Assembly (NCBI GenBank): GCA_936432065.2
Contig: OW386291.2
Span: 104,411,823 to 104,475,822, forward strand
Length of the DNA: 64,000 nucleotides
Source of the DNA: Rutpela maculata
Lineage: Eukaryota > Arthropoda > Insecta > Coleoptera > Cerambycidae
Direction: 5' to 3'
Positions within the stretch are counted from its first letter, which is position 1. Each line of letters opens with the position of its first letter. Of the stretch, positions 1-11,240 are shown one piece after another. The position numbers and the translations under genes were made by a program. The notes beneath the pieces were generated by a model. That model made no database searches and was not told the origin of the DNA. It saw nothing but the letters and a program-made list of their open reading frames with translations.

Positions 1-466
1 ATAATTGGCAAATATATATTCAAAAAAAATCAGGAAAAAATCAATTTTTACTAACATGACCTAAAAAACCCTAGAAATCTAGTTACTTTTATAATTTTGT
101 TTCGTTTTTGCGAAGAGTATAATAAATAAATGTATCAGGTTGGTTGGTGGCTGCAATTTTTTTTTATTGGATTCATTGTATTAAAACTTTTAAAAAGCTG
201 TGTACATGGACATAATCCGGTGATTTTAGCTTAAAAAATAACGGTTTCTCGGAAACTTTTGGAACTAGCCAAAAATTAGTTTGCACCCTACAGAATTTCC
301 TCAGGAATCCGAAAAAAATAGTGTTGACCACTGAAAACGGCGGCTTTAATTGTTTTAACTTTTTGTAAACAAAATTAAATTTGCAATTTAGTTTTTTGCT
401 TATATCTTCGCTTCTAAAGGTCGTAGAAAAACGTTCGACCCGTCAATTTCTTCGTCATGAGCTCCC
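1..466. other. AT-rich flank, nothing recognised
   Basis: The sequence is A/T-rich and low in complexity. No coding pattern, RNA gene or repeat shared with the rest of the window was recognised. It runs directly into the first unit of the 654-bp duplication. Confidence 0.5.
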
Positions 467-1770
467 CTATAAGGTAGGTATACGCAATGAACGAATCTTT
501 AATTGTTAATAACATTTTATTAAAAAACTGAAAAAATAGATTTTTTCGATCCTCGAACTTTGAAGTACTGTAGAAACAAATATAAAATCTATATGTCAAC
601 AATATTATGAAAAATAGTACATATTTTTACCCTTAATAAAATGCACTTTATCCCGTTGCAAAATATTAACTATTTTTTTTGCAATTAATTTATAAGAAAA
701 AAATTCAAACTGTTATATTTATAGATCAAATTAATATTTTAGTTCTGTTTTGGTAAATACGTTGTATTTGACGTATATCTACATAATCAAAAAGAATATT
801 GCAAAAAAATTTTAATTTGCGACTCTCTTTTACGCAAAAAATCAATTTTGCAACTTAAACAAATGTAAATATTTCAGTAGATTTTGCATAATATTTATTG
901 CAACCAACGGCATTTCAATTGTCATAAAAAAGCACGAATTAAAAAAAAAAAGTGCTCCGATGCTTTGGAGCGAGATATGAAGAATTCACGTTTTTTGCGA
1001 TTACAGCGAAATTTGAAGATATTTTTACTTGAAAATTTCAATGAATATTTCTTACAGAAGTGCCATGTCTATATATTATGTAAATGGGCCATAGAAAAAA
1101 AATCGAAAAAATTGCATCCCCTATAAGGTAGGTATACGCAATGAACGAATCTTTAATTGTTAATAACATTTTATTAAAAAATTGAAAAGATAGATTTTTT
1201 CGATCCTCGAACTTTGAAGTACTGTAGAACCAAATATAAAATCTATATGTCAACAATATTATGAAAAATAGTACATATTTTTACCCTTAATAAAATGCAC
1301 TTTATCCCGTTGCAAAATATTAACTATTTGTTTTTGCAATTAATTTATAAAAAAAAATTCAAACTGTTATATTTATAGATCAAATTAATATTTTAGTTCT
1401 GTTTCGGTAAATACATTGTATTTGACGTATATCTACATAATCAAAAAGAATATTGCAAAAAAAATTTAATTTGCGACTATCTTTTACGCAAAAAATCAAT
1501 TTTGCAACTTAAACAAATGTAAATATTTCAGTAGATTTTGCATAATATTTATTGCAACCAACGGCATTTCAATTGTCATAAAAAAGCACGAATTAAAAAA
1601 AAAGTGCTCCGATGCTTTGGAGCGAGATATGAAGAATTCACGTTTTTTGCGATTACAGCGAAATTTGAAGATATTTTTACTTGAAAATTTCAATTAATAT
1701 TTCTTACAGAAGTGCCATGTCTATATATTATGTAAATGGGCCATGGAAAAAAAATCGAGAAAATTGCATC
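467..1770. repeat. 654-bp direct tandem duplication (two units)
   Basis: Unit 1 (about 467-1120) and unit 2 (about 1121-1770) both begin CTATAAGGTAGGTATACGCA and end near ATTGCATC. They are nearly identical along their whole length, with scattered substitutions and small changes in A-runs. The period is 654 bp. Open frames inside (for example 1038-1256 and 1496-1693, minus) recur in both units and show no protein-like composition, so I read them as chance frames. The high identity implies a young duplication or a satellite-like array caught at two units. No TIR or transposase signature is visible. Confidence 0.85.
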
Positions 1771-2093
1771 TTTGGCGCTCGCGCTGACGCTAAACACCCC
1801 TCCCCGATGACGATGATGACAATGATTGTCTGTACGCAGAAGTGCGAGACAAAGCAGACAGCAAGTCGGACACAGGAAATCAACCTAAAAAAAAATGACG
1901 ACAGAAAAAGAAACTTTATTTTGTATATTCAATAAATTAATTTTTAAATACAAAATGTAATCTTTTTTATCCCCAATAAGTGTAAAAACTATTCACTCAT
2001 CAATGTATTATCAAATAAATTGTATGTAATCTTTATTTTATGAAGCAACGCAATTGAATTATTGAAAAATAATCGAAGAATCGGAAAGCTGAG
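1771..2093. other. unique-looking spacer
   Basis: It begins with a slightly GC-richer stretch containing repeated GATGA/CAATGA words, then becomes A/T-rich sequence with several AATAAA-like words. No gene or known repeat was recognised. Confidence 0.4.
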
Positions 2094-2200
2094 AAAAAAC
2101 CGCTGCCCAAGGAATCATTACTTCCAAATCCAGATTTTCTATCCAAGTCTCACACAACGAAAAAATTTTGTATGTGGAAATAATTGTTTATGGAACTTTT
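2094..2200 (+). repeat. W repeat, 5' fragment
   Basis: It starts with the W terminus AAAAAACCGCTGCCCAAGG and follows the W consensus through TATGTGGAAATAATTG to TGGAACTTT, where similarity stops. Full W copies elsewhere in the window (43557-44245, 51187-51882) are about 690 bp, so this is only the first ~107 bp. Confidence 0.8.
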
Positions 2201-2817
2201 ATAAAGCCACCTGCAGTACCACAATATGCTGAAAAGAATTAAAAATCATATTATTGGATCTTGACGAATTTCACGTATCCACCACAAATTGAGGAAACTG
2301 AGAATCCCATTTGCCAAATGAGCTTATGTATGAGAAATCCCCCATCAATAACCAAATCAAATTTTGGTGTATGGACGTTTGTGGCGCCGATCCGATGCAT
2401 TTTTTAGAATTTTTAAAATTCAAAATGTTTTTATTTTTTTTCGCATATATATTGGCTTTGCCTTTGGAGCAGGCGAATGTTTCTCTGATCATCAGTAGAC
2501 CCTAATTTATTCTATACTTGAGTCAAATTTGATTCAACTCGGAAACAAAATAAAAAAGTTATAAGGGTGTCTTCATTTTAAGTGAGTCACACTGTATATT
2601 TAAAGAAATGTATAGACTTCGATAAAATATTACGTAAGTAAGTACGTCGTCGAGGGTTGTAAAATAAAGATTGTTTTGTGACTGTGATTTATTAGCAGAC
2701 CATGGTAAACCGCTTTGATAGGAATATTCAAGGTACCTAATTAATTAATTTATTCATGTCCTACAAGTCTGTTATTTTACAATAACCACCCCATTTTGAG
2801 ATACATTAAATAAAAAA
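2201..2817. other. AT-rich spacer, no gene
   Basis: Overlapping short frames on both strands (2271-2492 minus, 2311-2505 plus) are antisense shadows of each other with no recognisable domain. The sequence near 2570-2600 ends GTGAGTCACACTGTATAT, which resembles an insect transposon terminus, but I found no partner. Confidence 0.35.
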
Positions 2818-2864
2818 TAACGCCCTAGGGCGTTATGAATATCTATAACGCCCTAGGGCATTAT
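2818..2864. repeat. pair of CCCTAGGG-centred palindromes
   Basis: An 18-bp perfect palindrome, TAACGCCCTAGGGCGTTA (2818-2835), is followed after about 9 bp by a second, imperfect copy (2845-2864) with CCCTAGGG at its centre. The symmetry suggests a fused pair of element termini or a protein-binding dyad. No protein is encoded nearby. Confidence 0.7.
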
Positions 2865-3082
2865 AAAATTATAACACAACTCAAAACAAGTAAATTATGA
2901 TAGTGTTATTGATAAACAAAATGCGTTGCTATGCAACGGCGGCGTTTACAAACAATTTTAGTTTTACTCTCTTTTAAATCAAATCGTTCTGAACATAATA
3001 GATGTCAAATTAATAAATCGTAAATGTCAAAAAAAAATTCGAATTAAATAACAGACTTGGACATTAAACGTTGAAGGCACCA

Positions 3083-3190
3083 GGGGTGTTATAGGATAAT
3101 GACGCCCTCGGTCGACGTACATTCTCTCGGGCCGTGGCCCTCGGGAAGTACACTGCCGACCTCGGTGCGTTATTATCCTTATAACACCCT
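3083..3190. repeat. inverted-repeat hairpin, ~108 bp
   Basis: The left arm starts GGGGTGTTATAGGATAATGA and the right arm ends TTATTATCCTTATAACACCC. The arms are about 38-40 bp with a few mismatches around a GC-rich centre (about 3121-3150). It is probably a small foldback element or the fused ends of a DNA transposon. Its GTGTTAT/AACGC words echo the palindromes at 2818-2864, so both may come from one decayed element. Confidence 0.65.
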
Positions 3191-4279
3191 TAATACCTTA
3201 AAAACTATAATTACCGATTTTGTCTGGCGAATATATCTCGTAAACTATAACACATAGGAAGAAAATGAATATAGACATTCTTGTAGGAAATTTAATTTCG
3301 TTTAATTTTGCATAGATTACCTTTCTCCGTACGACTCATCGTTTCAGAGTTATAAGCGAAAAATCGAAAAAAGGAACCTTTCCACAGCCCCCCCCCCACC
3401 TCTCTGAAGCGGAGGGCTTAGGGGTCGGGACTTTTAGTATGTTAACCTACTAACTACCCCAACACATTCCTGAAGAGGAAAATTCTCCCCTCCTCCATGT
3501 TCTCTACAACCCCCTTTTTGGCATTCATTGATTGGGCTATTTCCATTTTTTCTAAAATTACAATTCATCAAAATATGTTCGATACAATCATTTTTTTATG
3601 ATTTGATTTCATTTTATTGAAAAATTGGTTAATAAAAAAACATTACACATTTTTTTTAATTTTAAAAATAATTGTAACACTAGAAAACTTTAAAATTCAT
3701 TCAAATGCAGAGTAATAAAACAATACACGAATTAACAAAAGCTGTTTTAATTATACACCAGGGTTTCTTACAAAACTTCCATTTAGCTTCTTTTAAGTAA
3801 CCAGAAGGAGATATCCCGCTATCTCAGGCTATAAACTTATACTGCAATGCTGGCAGTGCTGTGAGTTTATACTACGAGTATGAAGTAATGACAATAGTTA
3901 GATGAATCCTTCTGTATTTCAGGAGGCTGAAAAATGTAATCCGCATCTCATTAAATAGAAACTCTAGATAAAAATCATTCGACAAACTTAAAATTAATAA
4001 AATGTTTTTGCAGAATTTTCATTTCAAAGGAAAGCTTATTAGTACAGCAACCAGAGCTTCGGAATAATGTCAATGAAATAGATTTCGTTCATTTTTGGCA
4101 ACTTAATAGTGTATGCATCAAAGAAAAGATTCTATATTATGCGGTGGCTTCCTAATTTATAGGGGGTGAATGCCACCCATTTCAGGGGTAACTAAAAAAA
4201 AAAGAAACAAAAACATTGGAGCTGAGAGAGAATCAAAGGACAAGGGTAGATAAGGACCTTTTTTCGCCCATCGGCCATG
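3191..4279. other. AT-rich spacer without recognised gene
   Basis: It contains a C-run with CT-rich sequence (about 3385-3420) and an A-run (about 4193-4205). No coding region, RNA gene or repeat shared with the window was recognised. Confidence 0.4.
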
Positions 4280-5452
4280 TCACATGACATTATATTTAGT
4301 TTCATTGTTCAGCTCTGCAATTTTTAAGTTGACTCTTTGAAAAGAGTCAAGTTCAATTGAGATCATAGCATTAGCATCTATCGTATCACTTTTGTTCAAT
4401 GGCTTAACTGACATGGCCAATTTTAATTTGTCATTTCCGTTGGAAATCAGGTTTTCTGCAGTTTTTAAATTGACTTCTTTCTTTTTCAAGTTGGCTCTTC
4501 AAATCTGTTAATTGCTCGTCCACGTTTCGCTTTTTTGCAGACTGTTCCTTTCTTTTTTGGTTTTCCCTGCTCCTGTTTCCTTTTTATTCTATCCTGTTCT
4601 TCCTACGCTTTCTTCTTATTTTCTAACTCGATTAAATATTTCTTCGACGACTTCTTCGCGTATTCTAGTAATTTCTTGGAAATATTCACTTTACCTAAAC
4701 CGCATTGTAAATCCGCTTGATCCTTGACAATTCTAAGCGCAATGATTGTATCTTCAGATAGAGAAGTTCTGGACTCTAACAAAGAGCGATTAATGCTGAA
4801 GCCTCTCTCAGGCCCCGCGTTTCCATGACTCAGTGATAAACAACAACGCGCCAACTGAACCAGCAGTTTATATTTCATTTCGCCCTGATCTCCCCTTATT
4901 TCCAACACTTTGTTCCAAAATTCATCAATTCTTTTATAGGATTCTCCAATCTTCTGGTATCTCTTCAGTCTGACAAAGTAGCCATAAGACTTTTATCTTA
5001 TCAGCTAAAACATTGGGATTGCAATCTTCGAATTTGAGGTCAAATGTATCCTTCAATTTACTTTTCAAGACAAGTCTAAATTTTTCTGCCAATCTGCTTA
5101 TGGCGTTTTCACTGTCTTCATGCAGTCGAAATTCTGGGCTCAAATATTTCAGTTTCTGCAAAACCGTGGAATTAAACGGCAATATTTCAGTCAGATGCTT
5201 GGCAGTCTCTCTGTAATACTTTTTCATTTCTAGTCTTGTACGATAACTGTCGGTGTCGTTTGACAATTTCGATATAGATAGTTTTGTGGCTGTGCCATAA
5301 TCAATTTCAGTTGAAGTCTTACAGATGTCTTCCTTATTGAAGTCTACTTTTATTATGTCACAAATATTTCTTTTCACTCTGCATTTTTTATCACAATAAA
5401 ACAGTCTCTTTGTCATGATCTTATTTAAAACCGTGGCAACAAGGATCGTCAA
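4280..5452 (-). pseudogene. hAT-like transposase, C-terminal half, frameshifted
   Basis: Three minus-strand pieces read in order. 5452-4934 gives a charged helical region. After a frameshift near 4985, 4908-4603 contains the segment LSHGNAGPERGFS, and 4489-4280 gives a Lys/Glu-rich tail with LAMSVKPLNKSD. The SHGNAxxERGFS motif, followed by an IVKD helix, matches the C-terminal dimerisation region of hAT transposases and related uncharacterised hAT-derived proteins in insects and fish. The DNA-binding finger and catalytic N-terminal half are absent. At least two frameshifts, or a frameshift plus stops near 4500-4600, make it a pseudogene. No TIRs were found around it. Whether the source was an active transposon or a domesticated gene cannot be told from this fragment. 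Confidence 0.65.
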
Positions 5453-7284
5453 CCAACGCAGTTGAACTGCTTCAACTACGTAATTTAAAAAATATGTTTA
5501 AAATATCGCTATTTTTTAGGACTTTTAGGACAGTTAATCCAATTTAAGGGCAATTTTAGGACATTTTTGTGGTTTATTGAAATTTTAGGATTATTAGGAT
5601 TTTTAGGACATTTGGGACCCCCGTGTAACTGAAATTATTCCAAAATTTTACATATTTTTTTACCTCTAGGTACTGTACCTACTATATTGCAACTATAGCA
5701 TATAAGCAAAATGCAATAACAAAACTATCACTTATCATTATTCACCACAGGATTTATTAGTTGTTCATTAATTAGAGTGCTTTAAGTGGATTGATTGTAT
5801 TTCTTAACAGGCAATTTAAAAGTTGATGAAATTAAAACGATCTGATTGTTATATCCATCTATACCTATATTTAATAAATCTGTAACGATAAATATTTTTG
5901 ACATTTTGTTTTTCTTGGAATTTTTATATTTTCGAGTTTCTTTAACCTAAGCCAAAAAATATCTTTTGAGAATTTGTGTTTAGTTGTCCATCTACCTGAA
6001 TGTTTGTTCCACCATGGATGAAGTTAAAAAAATATATATATTTTAATTATTTCATAATGTCTGCCAATAATTTCTATAAACTTTCGAATACTGTTGAACA
6101 GTTTGCAGTGTTCGAAAACTATTCTTAAAGTTACTAAAATCAAGCTAAAATATCAGTAAAATATACGATTATGGGATAAAAAATTTCGGATCCATGTAAA
6201 TTGATATTTTTTCTTTATCCGATGAAAAAACATACGATTCCGATTCGGATATCGGATGTCATATACGTGAGAATTCATCTTTAGTAATTTTTTTAATTTT
6301 GATATTTTCAAATGATTGCAGATAAAATCATTAAGAATAGTTGCAGATGTTAAATAATCTAGCATTAAGCTTTTAAATGGCACAAACACAGCAAAATTCA
6401 TTTTAAAGAAAAACATTCAATTGGGGGATGATTCAGTGACAGCTGTTTGTTTTTCCTAAGGTCTCAAAATCTGTGAGACGCGACCCATATTATAACCATT
6501 CATTAAATGTCCATATTTTTCCTTGCATGTGAATTTTCTCATTAGCAGTGGGATAGTAGATAGAAAAGATTACAAACATTATCACACTTTTCGCCTCTAG
6601 CTACTGCATTATTAAATACCTAATAGCTAAGTGATATCTTGAAAACCGCTATAAAAATATAATGTTTACTCTAAACGTACTCTATCTATACCTATCATAT
6701 TTAAGTTATACCTAATTCATATCAATTAGAGGACGTAATCAATAGCTCGGCATTTCACGTAACAGCTTTCCTGTCACATCCCAGTTCCCTAAGTAGCAAT
6801 CTGAGGGAACTGATAAACGGAATCATAGAAAATTAGTTCGATAAACTTGGAACGGGTTTAAAAGAGTTCAACATTCTGCTTTAGATAAAGGACACTAACG
6901 TTTGTTTGTCCCTAACACGCCGCAAACGGCGAAAGCCACTCTCCATAATTGCACAACTTGCCTCATTTCGGTTGCTCCTTCCGAAATGGCATTCGTTTAA
7001 TTTAGATTGCAATTTATGCCAGTACCTGTATCATCTCCGGTTCGGGAAATAATCTTAATTTAAGATTAGAAACGTCTCAATTTACCTCCTCGTGCTGATT
7101 TTAAAGTTGAGAAGTGACTGAAAATGATAACGAGATTGTTGCAGTTAATTTTACTAAACGCAACAATTTTGTTATTCTGTTTCCACTAATGGATTCGAAT
7201 TAGAAGTGTTGCACACTTTGTTTTTACTTGATCATTACAATTTACTAAAATTCAGCAGGGTGGATTGACTGATTCATTGATTGA
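5453..7284. other. AT-rich region, no gene recognised
   Basis: About 5500-5610 repeats phrases of the type TTTTAGGAC/ATTTTAGGA several times, a short degenerate internal repeat. The rest is A/T-rich, with short frames lacking protein character. No known repeat family was recognised. Confidence 0.4.
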
Positions 7285-9054
7285 TTTACCAGCGTGCGAT
7301 AGGCATTGCTGCCACTTCCAGGGTTATACAGCTGGACTTGCTACGTCCACGCTGGGTTGGATTAAGGTTATGCTTGTTGCCGCAGCGAGAGCCATATAGC
7401 GCATGGTAAAGGAATGTGGGATGGGAGGTGTAGGTATTTGTGAGATGTGTCGTGAGGGAGCCCATCCTACCCTTTTTTGTGTTGTTGGTTCTGGACTTCT
7501 GCCTCTTCTGGGTCTCCTTGTGAAATATGTTGCCGCATTGTGTCGTGATATAGAGTGTTTATGCTCCTCTTTTTGTGTTTCTGCTTCTTCGAATCTTTTT
7601 TTCTGGGTCTTCTGATTCCTCGGTTTCCGATGCTGGGTTGGATTTGGGTCATGCTTGTTGTCAGCAGCGAGAGCCACATGACGCATGGTACAGGGTTGGG
7701 GGATGGGCCAGTGTAGGTGTTTGAATGCGTTGCCACATTGTGTTCGTGATATTTAATGTTTATGCTCCTCTTTTTTGTGTTTCTACTATTTGTGCTCCTC
7801 TTTTTTATATTTTTGCTTCTACAAATCTTCTTCTTCTGCGTCTTCTGATTCGTCCGTTTCTGATTCTGCTACACTCAAAGAAATAGTATGGGTAAATTCA
7901 ACAAAAAAAAAAAATGGTTAACTAACAATATCGTTAATTTTGTTAAACCAAACTATATTGATGGTATTTTTAAACAAGAGGTGATTGTTATTTTAATTAA
8001 TAAGAAGTTGTCGTACAACAAAACAAACATTAACTTAAAAAATAGATGAATAAGACTATTATTTTGTTCGTCTGACTATTATTTTGTTGAATTCTGTCAA
8101 ATTAAACTAGATAATAGTATATTTTATTTTTAACTATTATCGAATTGTAATTCTAACCCAGTATTAGTTCGCTGTATTATTGTACTTGGTAGACAAACCA
8201 ATATTATTGTCGTCTTCTAGAAGTTCGAAAAGAATTACCATAAAATTTGCTTGCTTACCACGTAGTCTATTACAGAAATTATTCCCAGATGACGCCACAT
8301 ACAAATCACTGACAATAATCAATCATGCATTATCTTATAGTCTTATGAATTTATAGAAAATTAATAACATGATTGCAATGTTCAAATTCTCTGAGGGATC
8401 ATCGATATATTTGGATGGATCTTATAAACGATCTCTAATCTTTGGTTTGGGTGGTCTGATGTCTCAATACTGAGATTTTGGCTAACCAAAAAAAACTTCA
8501 TCATACAATAAAGTGTAGATCAACCTAAAAATTAGTTGGTGAATAAAAAACAAAGTCGTTGTACTATTTAATTGTAGACCAAATTGAAAATGGTTAGTGA
8601 ACATAAAAAAATGTCATTGTACTATTTAATTTGTTACAAGAAGATATGATTATTAAACTACTATTTGTTTACGAAAACAAATAAAGTTGTATGACTATTC
8701 TTTTCTGATTGATTTAACTATGAAACTAGATAGGCGCGATTTCATATGCTCTTTTTGGTTGAATTTACCTATCATTTTCTTTGAGTGTATAGTATATATC
8801 GCTGCAATTTCTTTGTGGAATTCATTTTTCCCCGCGCTTTTCTTTCCCAGTATGTTTGGTCCTTTCCCAGTTTGTTCATGATCCTCTCGATTGTTGTTTT
8901 CCACATGTAACATAGTCTCCCTATTTTTAGTTTGCTGCTGTTTAGTGTTAGCGCTTTCTGCAGTAGATGTGTTGGGTCCCTTTTTTGGACACGTCCCCAC
9001 TACTTTATTGCATACATTTCCATCCTTTTTGTGGTTAATTATGGAAAACCTCAC
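7285..9054 (-). mobile_element. X element copy (RTE-like LINE 3' part), split by U
   Basis: On the minus strand this matches X3 and X5 elsewhere in the window. The part at 9054-8790 carries the VGTCPKKGPNTST segment. After the U insertion (7871-8788) the sequence continues to a 3' end with an AATCAATCAATG-type tail at 7285. The 3' region is partly duplicated: the phrase containing GAGAGCCACATGACGCATGG occurs near 7660 and again, diverged, near 7390. Residual C-terminal peptides (HNAATYFTR, RHVALAADNKHDPNPTQ) show only traces of coding. Assignment to RTE-like LINEs rests on the better-preserved X5 copy. Confidence 0.55.
7871..8788. mobile_element. U element: TIR MITE inserted in X
   Basis: The termini are inverted: the left end ACACTCAAAGAAATAGTATG and the right end (reverse complement) ACACTCAAAGAAAATGATAG. 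Both then continue into GGTAAATTCAAC. The element is about 918 bp and A/T-rich. Internally it repeats CTATTATTTTGTT and GTACTATTTAAT phrases. X sequence resumes on either side, which shows this is an insertion. No convincing target duplication is visible and no transposase is encoded, so it is a non-autonomous element. The superfamily is not assigned. Confidence 0.65.
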
Positions 9055-9345
9055 TGGAAAATTTACTTAAGAAATTTATAATATGACCATACTTTAAGAG
9101 TAATGCATTATTGATTATTACGGGTTTAATTTAATAAATTCAATTGAATATTTTTAATAATGATGAAAAAAGAATTACTTGAAGGTTTACATAAGAAATT
9201 TATATGACCATCCTTTAAGAAGAATGAGTTATGGATTATTTCGGGTATAATTTAAATTAAATTCGTTTGATTATTTTTAAAATGATTATGAAAAATAACT
9301 TACTTGAAGGTTTACGTAGGATTATTATGGCCATACTTTAATAGT
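9052..9345. repeat. ~125-bp tandem repeat, about 2.3 units
   Basis: The phrases ACTTAAGAAATTTATAATATG (about 9065), ACATAAGAAATTTATATGACC (about 9189) and ACGTAGGATTATTATGG (about 9314) mark successive diverged units with a period near 125 bp. Each unit contains CATTATTGATTATT- and TATTTTTAAAATGAT-like phrases. It sits at the outer boundary of the X copy, so it may belong to that LINE or to its target. Confidence 0.65.
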
Positions 9346-9479
9346 TTATTGCCTGCCATAAATTTGTCGAAAGCTGTCGACTTTTAAGGGTTTGACGGAT
9401 AGGATAAGGGTTTTAAAGGTTTGATGGATCTAAGCACGTCTTGGTTTATGCTTCTAGATATTTACAAATAATACGTTAA

Positions 9480-9532
9480 AAATTAACAACACTCCGAAGG
9501 AGGGGATGTAAAGTAGTACGTAATCCTCGTCT
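9480..9532. repeat. short fragment shared with the 5S-derived SINE
   Basis: AGGAGGGGATGTAAAG followed by TACGTAATCCTCGTC resembles words at 25612-25670 in the SINE candidate, with one of the two words in inverted orientation. It is too short and rearranged to be more than a decayed scrap. Confidence 0.4.
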
Positions 9533-9547
9533 TAAATTGCATAGCTT

Positions 9548-10062
9548 CTAAAACAGTTTTTTTTTCATTTTAAATAGTTTTTTTTTGTTTTAAACATTTT
9601 TTCCAATGTTTTAAATGGTATGTTTAAAACATATTTAAAACAGATTTAAGACGTTTAAAACTCTATTAAACTAAAATTAAATGGTGCCAAGTTACGGTGT
9701 CTGCTACTACTACTTGATGCCAGATGACGCTCTTAAACGGATTTTACAGCTCTCTACAAATAAAACGTTCAGTTTAGTGCAAGTAACCACTAAGTAACCA
9801 CTGACCATTTAACTCATAAGAGTAAGACTACAGAGGTTATTTTTTTGAGTGTGTTTACTGTTTATATTGGAATTATTTATCGGAATGGACCATCATCGTC
9901 ACTTTTCCTGCTATTCCACAATCTCCAAAATAATACATTTGTTTAAAACACCGCATTGTGTATTAAATATGTTTTAAACATTTATTTAAAACAAGGTGCG
10001 ATGTTTTAAACATGTTTTAAACATCTTGTTTAAAACATTTTGTTTTAAACATGCCAACCCTG
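9548..10062. mobile_element. hAT-like MITE with CAGGGTTGG ends, copy 1
   Basis: The right terminus is CCAACCCTG at 10054-10062. The left terminus lacks only about 20 bp compared with the opposite end preserved in copy 2 (14712-15112). Both subterminal regions are dense in the palindromic word TGTTTTAAACA. The middle (about 9700-9930) is shared with copy 2 in inverse orientation. CAGGGTTG-type TIRs are typical of hAT superfamily elements. No transposase is encoded, so movement would need an enzyme supplied in trans. Confidence 0.6.
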
Positions 10063-11240
10063 TTCTACGTATACATTGATATACTAGCCGCTAGTAGGTG
10101 GGACGAGATCGGCGTGGTTCCGTAGACGGATCCCGCTGCGTTGAACGTTGCTTAACTTTAAGTATCGAAATACATGGTCAGTCAAGACGCCTCTACGCTC
10201 GCCATCAAATAAATATAAAATGCCAAGTTCAGAAAACAAAGATCTGTACGCCCAATGCCCTGAAATACCCCATCCTGGATGAACGGGGGACATACGGAGC
10301 ACATGTGCAGGTGGCCTGCGATTAGGCTGGAAAAAGAGCAGGGGCATTAGCAATAGTCATGCCTTACATGGGTGGTCCATGTAGTCTTAAGAGAGGCGTG
10401 TTGTACAATGTGGTGCAATCGATTCTTCTCTATGAAGCACCGGTGCTGTTCAAGGCTATGAAAGTAAAGAGATGCAGGAATAAGATAGAAAAGGTGCAGA
10501 GAAGAATGCTGGTTAGAGTGGTGGGAGCTTACAGAACGGCTTCCACAAGGGCTCTGCAAGTGGTTACAGTCATCACGATTGAACTTCTGGTGGAAGAGAG
10601 GAAGAGAGCATACGAGGAGGGAGACAGGCAAAATCCGGCACGCAGAAGGGAAGAAAGAGAAATCACATCCAGAAGTGGCAAAGCATGTGGTAGGAGGAGA
10701 CCAGGGTAGCGCAGACCCAAGGCTCATTCCGCAGTTAAAACCTTGCCTGACATGTAAACATCGAGAAACAAACTATATTGTGACACAGTTTATAAATGGA
10801 CACGGGTCTTATAGAATGTACACGAGCAGAATCGGGAAGGCATCAGATACATCCTGTTTTGCAAAAGATAGGAGGTACACAGAGGGAGAGTAGAAGGGGA
10901 ACTAGATTCGGCATTAACAACTGAAAATATAATTCCACTTATACTGCACAGAAAGTGAAATTGGAGAATAATCAAGAACATAATCCAAGAAATCATGCAG
11001 CGGAAACAAACGGAGGAAAGGGGGTACCAAAGTGTTAATGGATAATGAAAACTGGAGTAAAAAGATAGTGAATGAAGAGTTAAAACCAGCCCTATCTGGA
11101 CGTTATGTCACAACGACGGTTTCGAGACACGGAGTGAAAGAAAAGGAAGAGGGTCTTAGCTGGTAAGAGTCCGGTACTACCTGTTGCGATCGATCCAGGC
11201 ACAGGTGTCCATGAAGAATTTCCCCTCCTCATAAACAAAA
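10063..11240 (+). mobile_element. R1-like LINE 3' remnant
   Basis: This is a degraded non-LTR retrotransposon 3' part on the plus strand. It includes the end of the RT/thumb region, a C-terminal domain and a 3' UTR-like stretch ending near 11240. Upstream of 10190 the frame is lost. The sequence is much richer in G+C than its surroundings, as expected for a LINE coding region in AT-rich DNA. Confidence 0.6.
10250..11035 (+). pseudogene. R1-clade-like reverse transcriptase C-terminal fragment
   Basis: The peptides read in order are: YPILDERGTYGAHV (the KYLGV-type region), an internal stop near 10323, then SILLYEAPVLF, VQRRMLVRVVGAYRT and STRALQVV, then KPCLTCKHRETNY and TQFINGHGSYRMY, and finally IIPLILHRK-like sequence near 10935. 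The motif VQRRxLxRVVGAYRT with an aromatic LTQFxxGHGxFRxY region is characteristic of R1-clade LINE polyproteins after the RT palm. At least two frameshifts and one stop make it non-functional. The YxDD catalytic box and endonuclease lie upstream and are missing. R1 elements normally insert in 28S rDNA. No rDNA is visible here, so this is either an unrelated-target R1-like family or a displaced copy. Confidence 0.65.
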
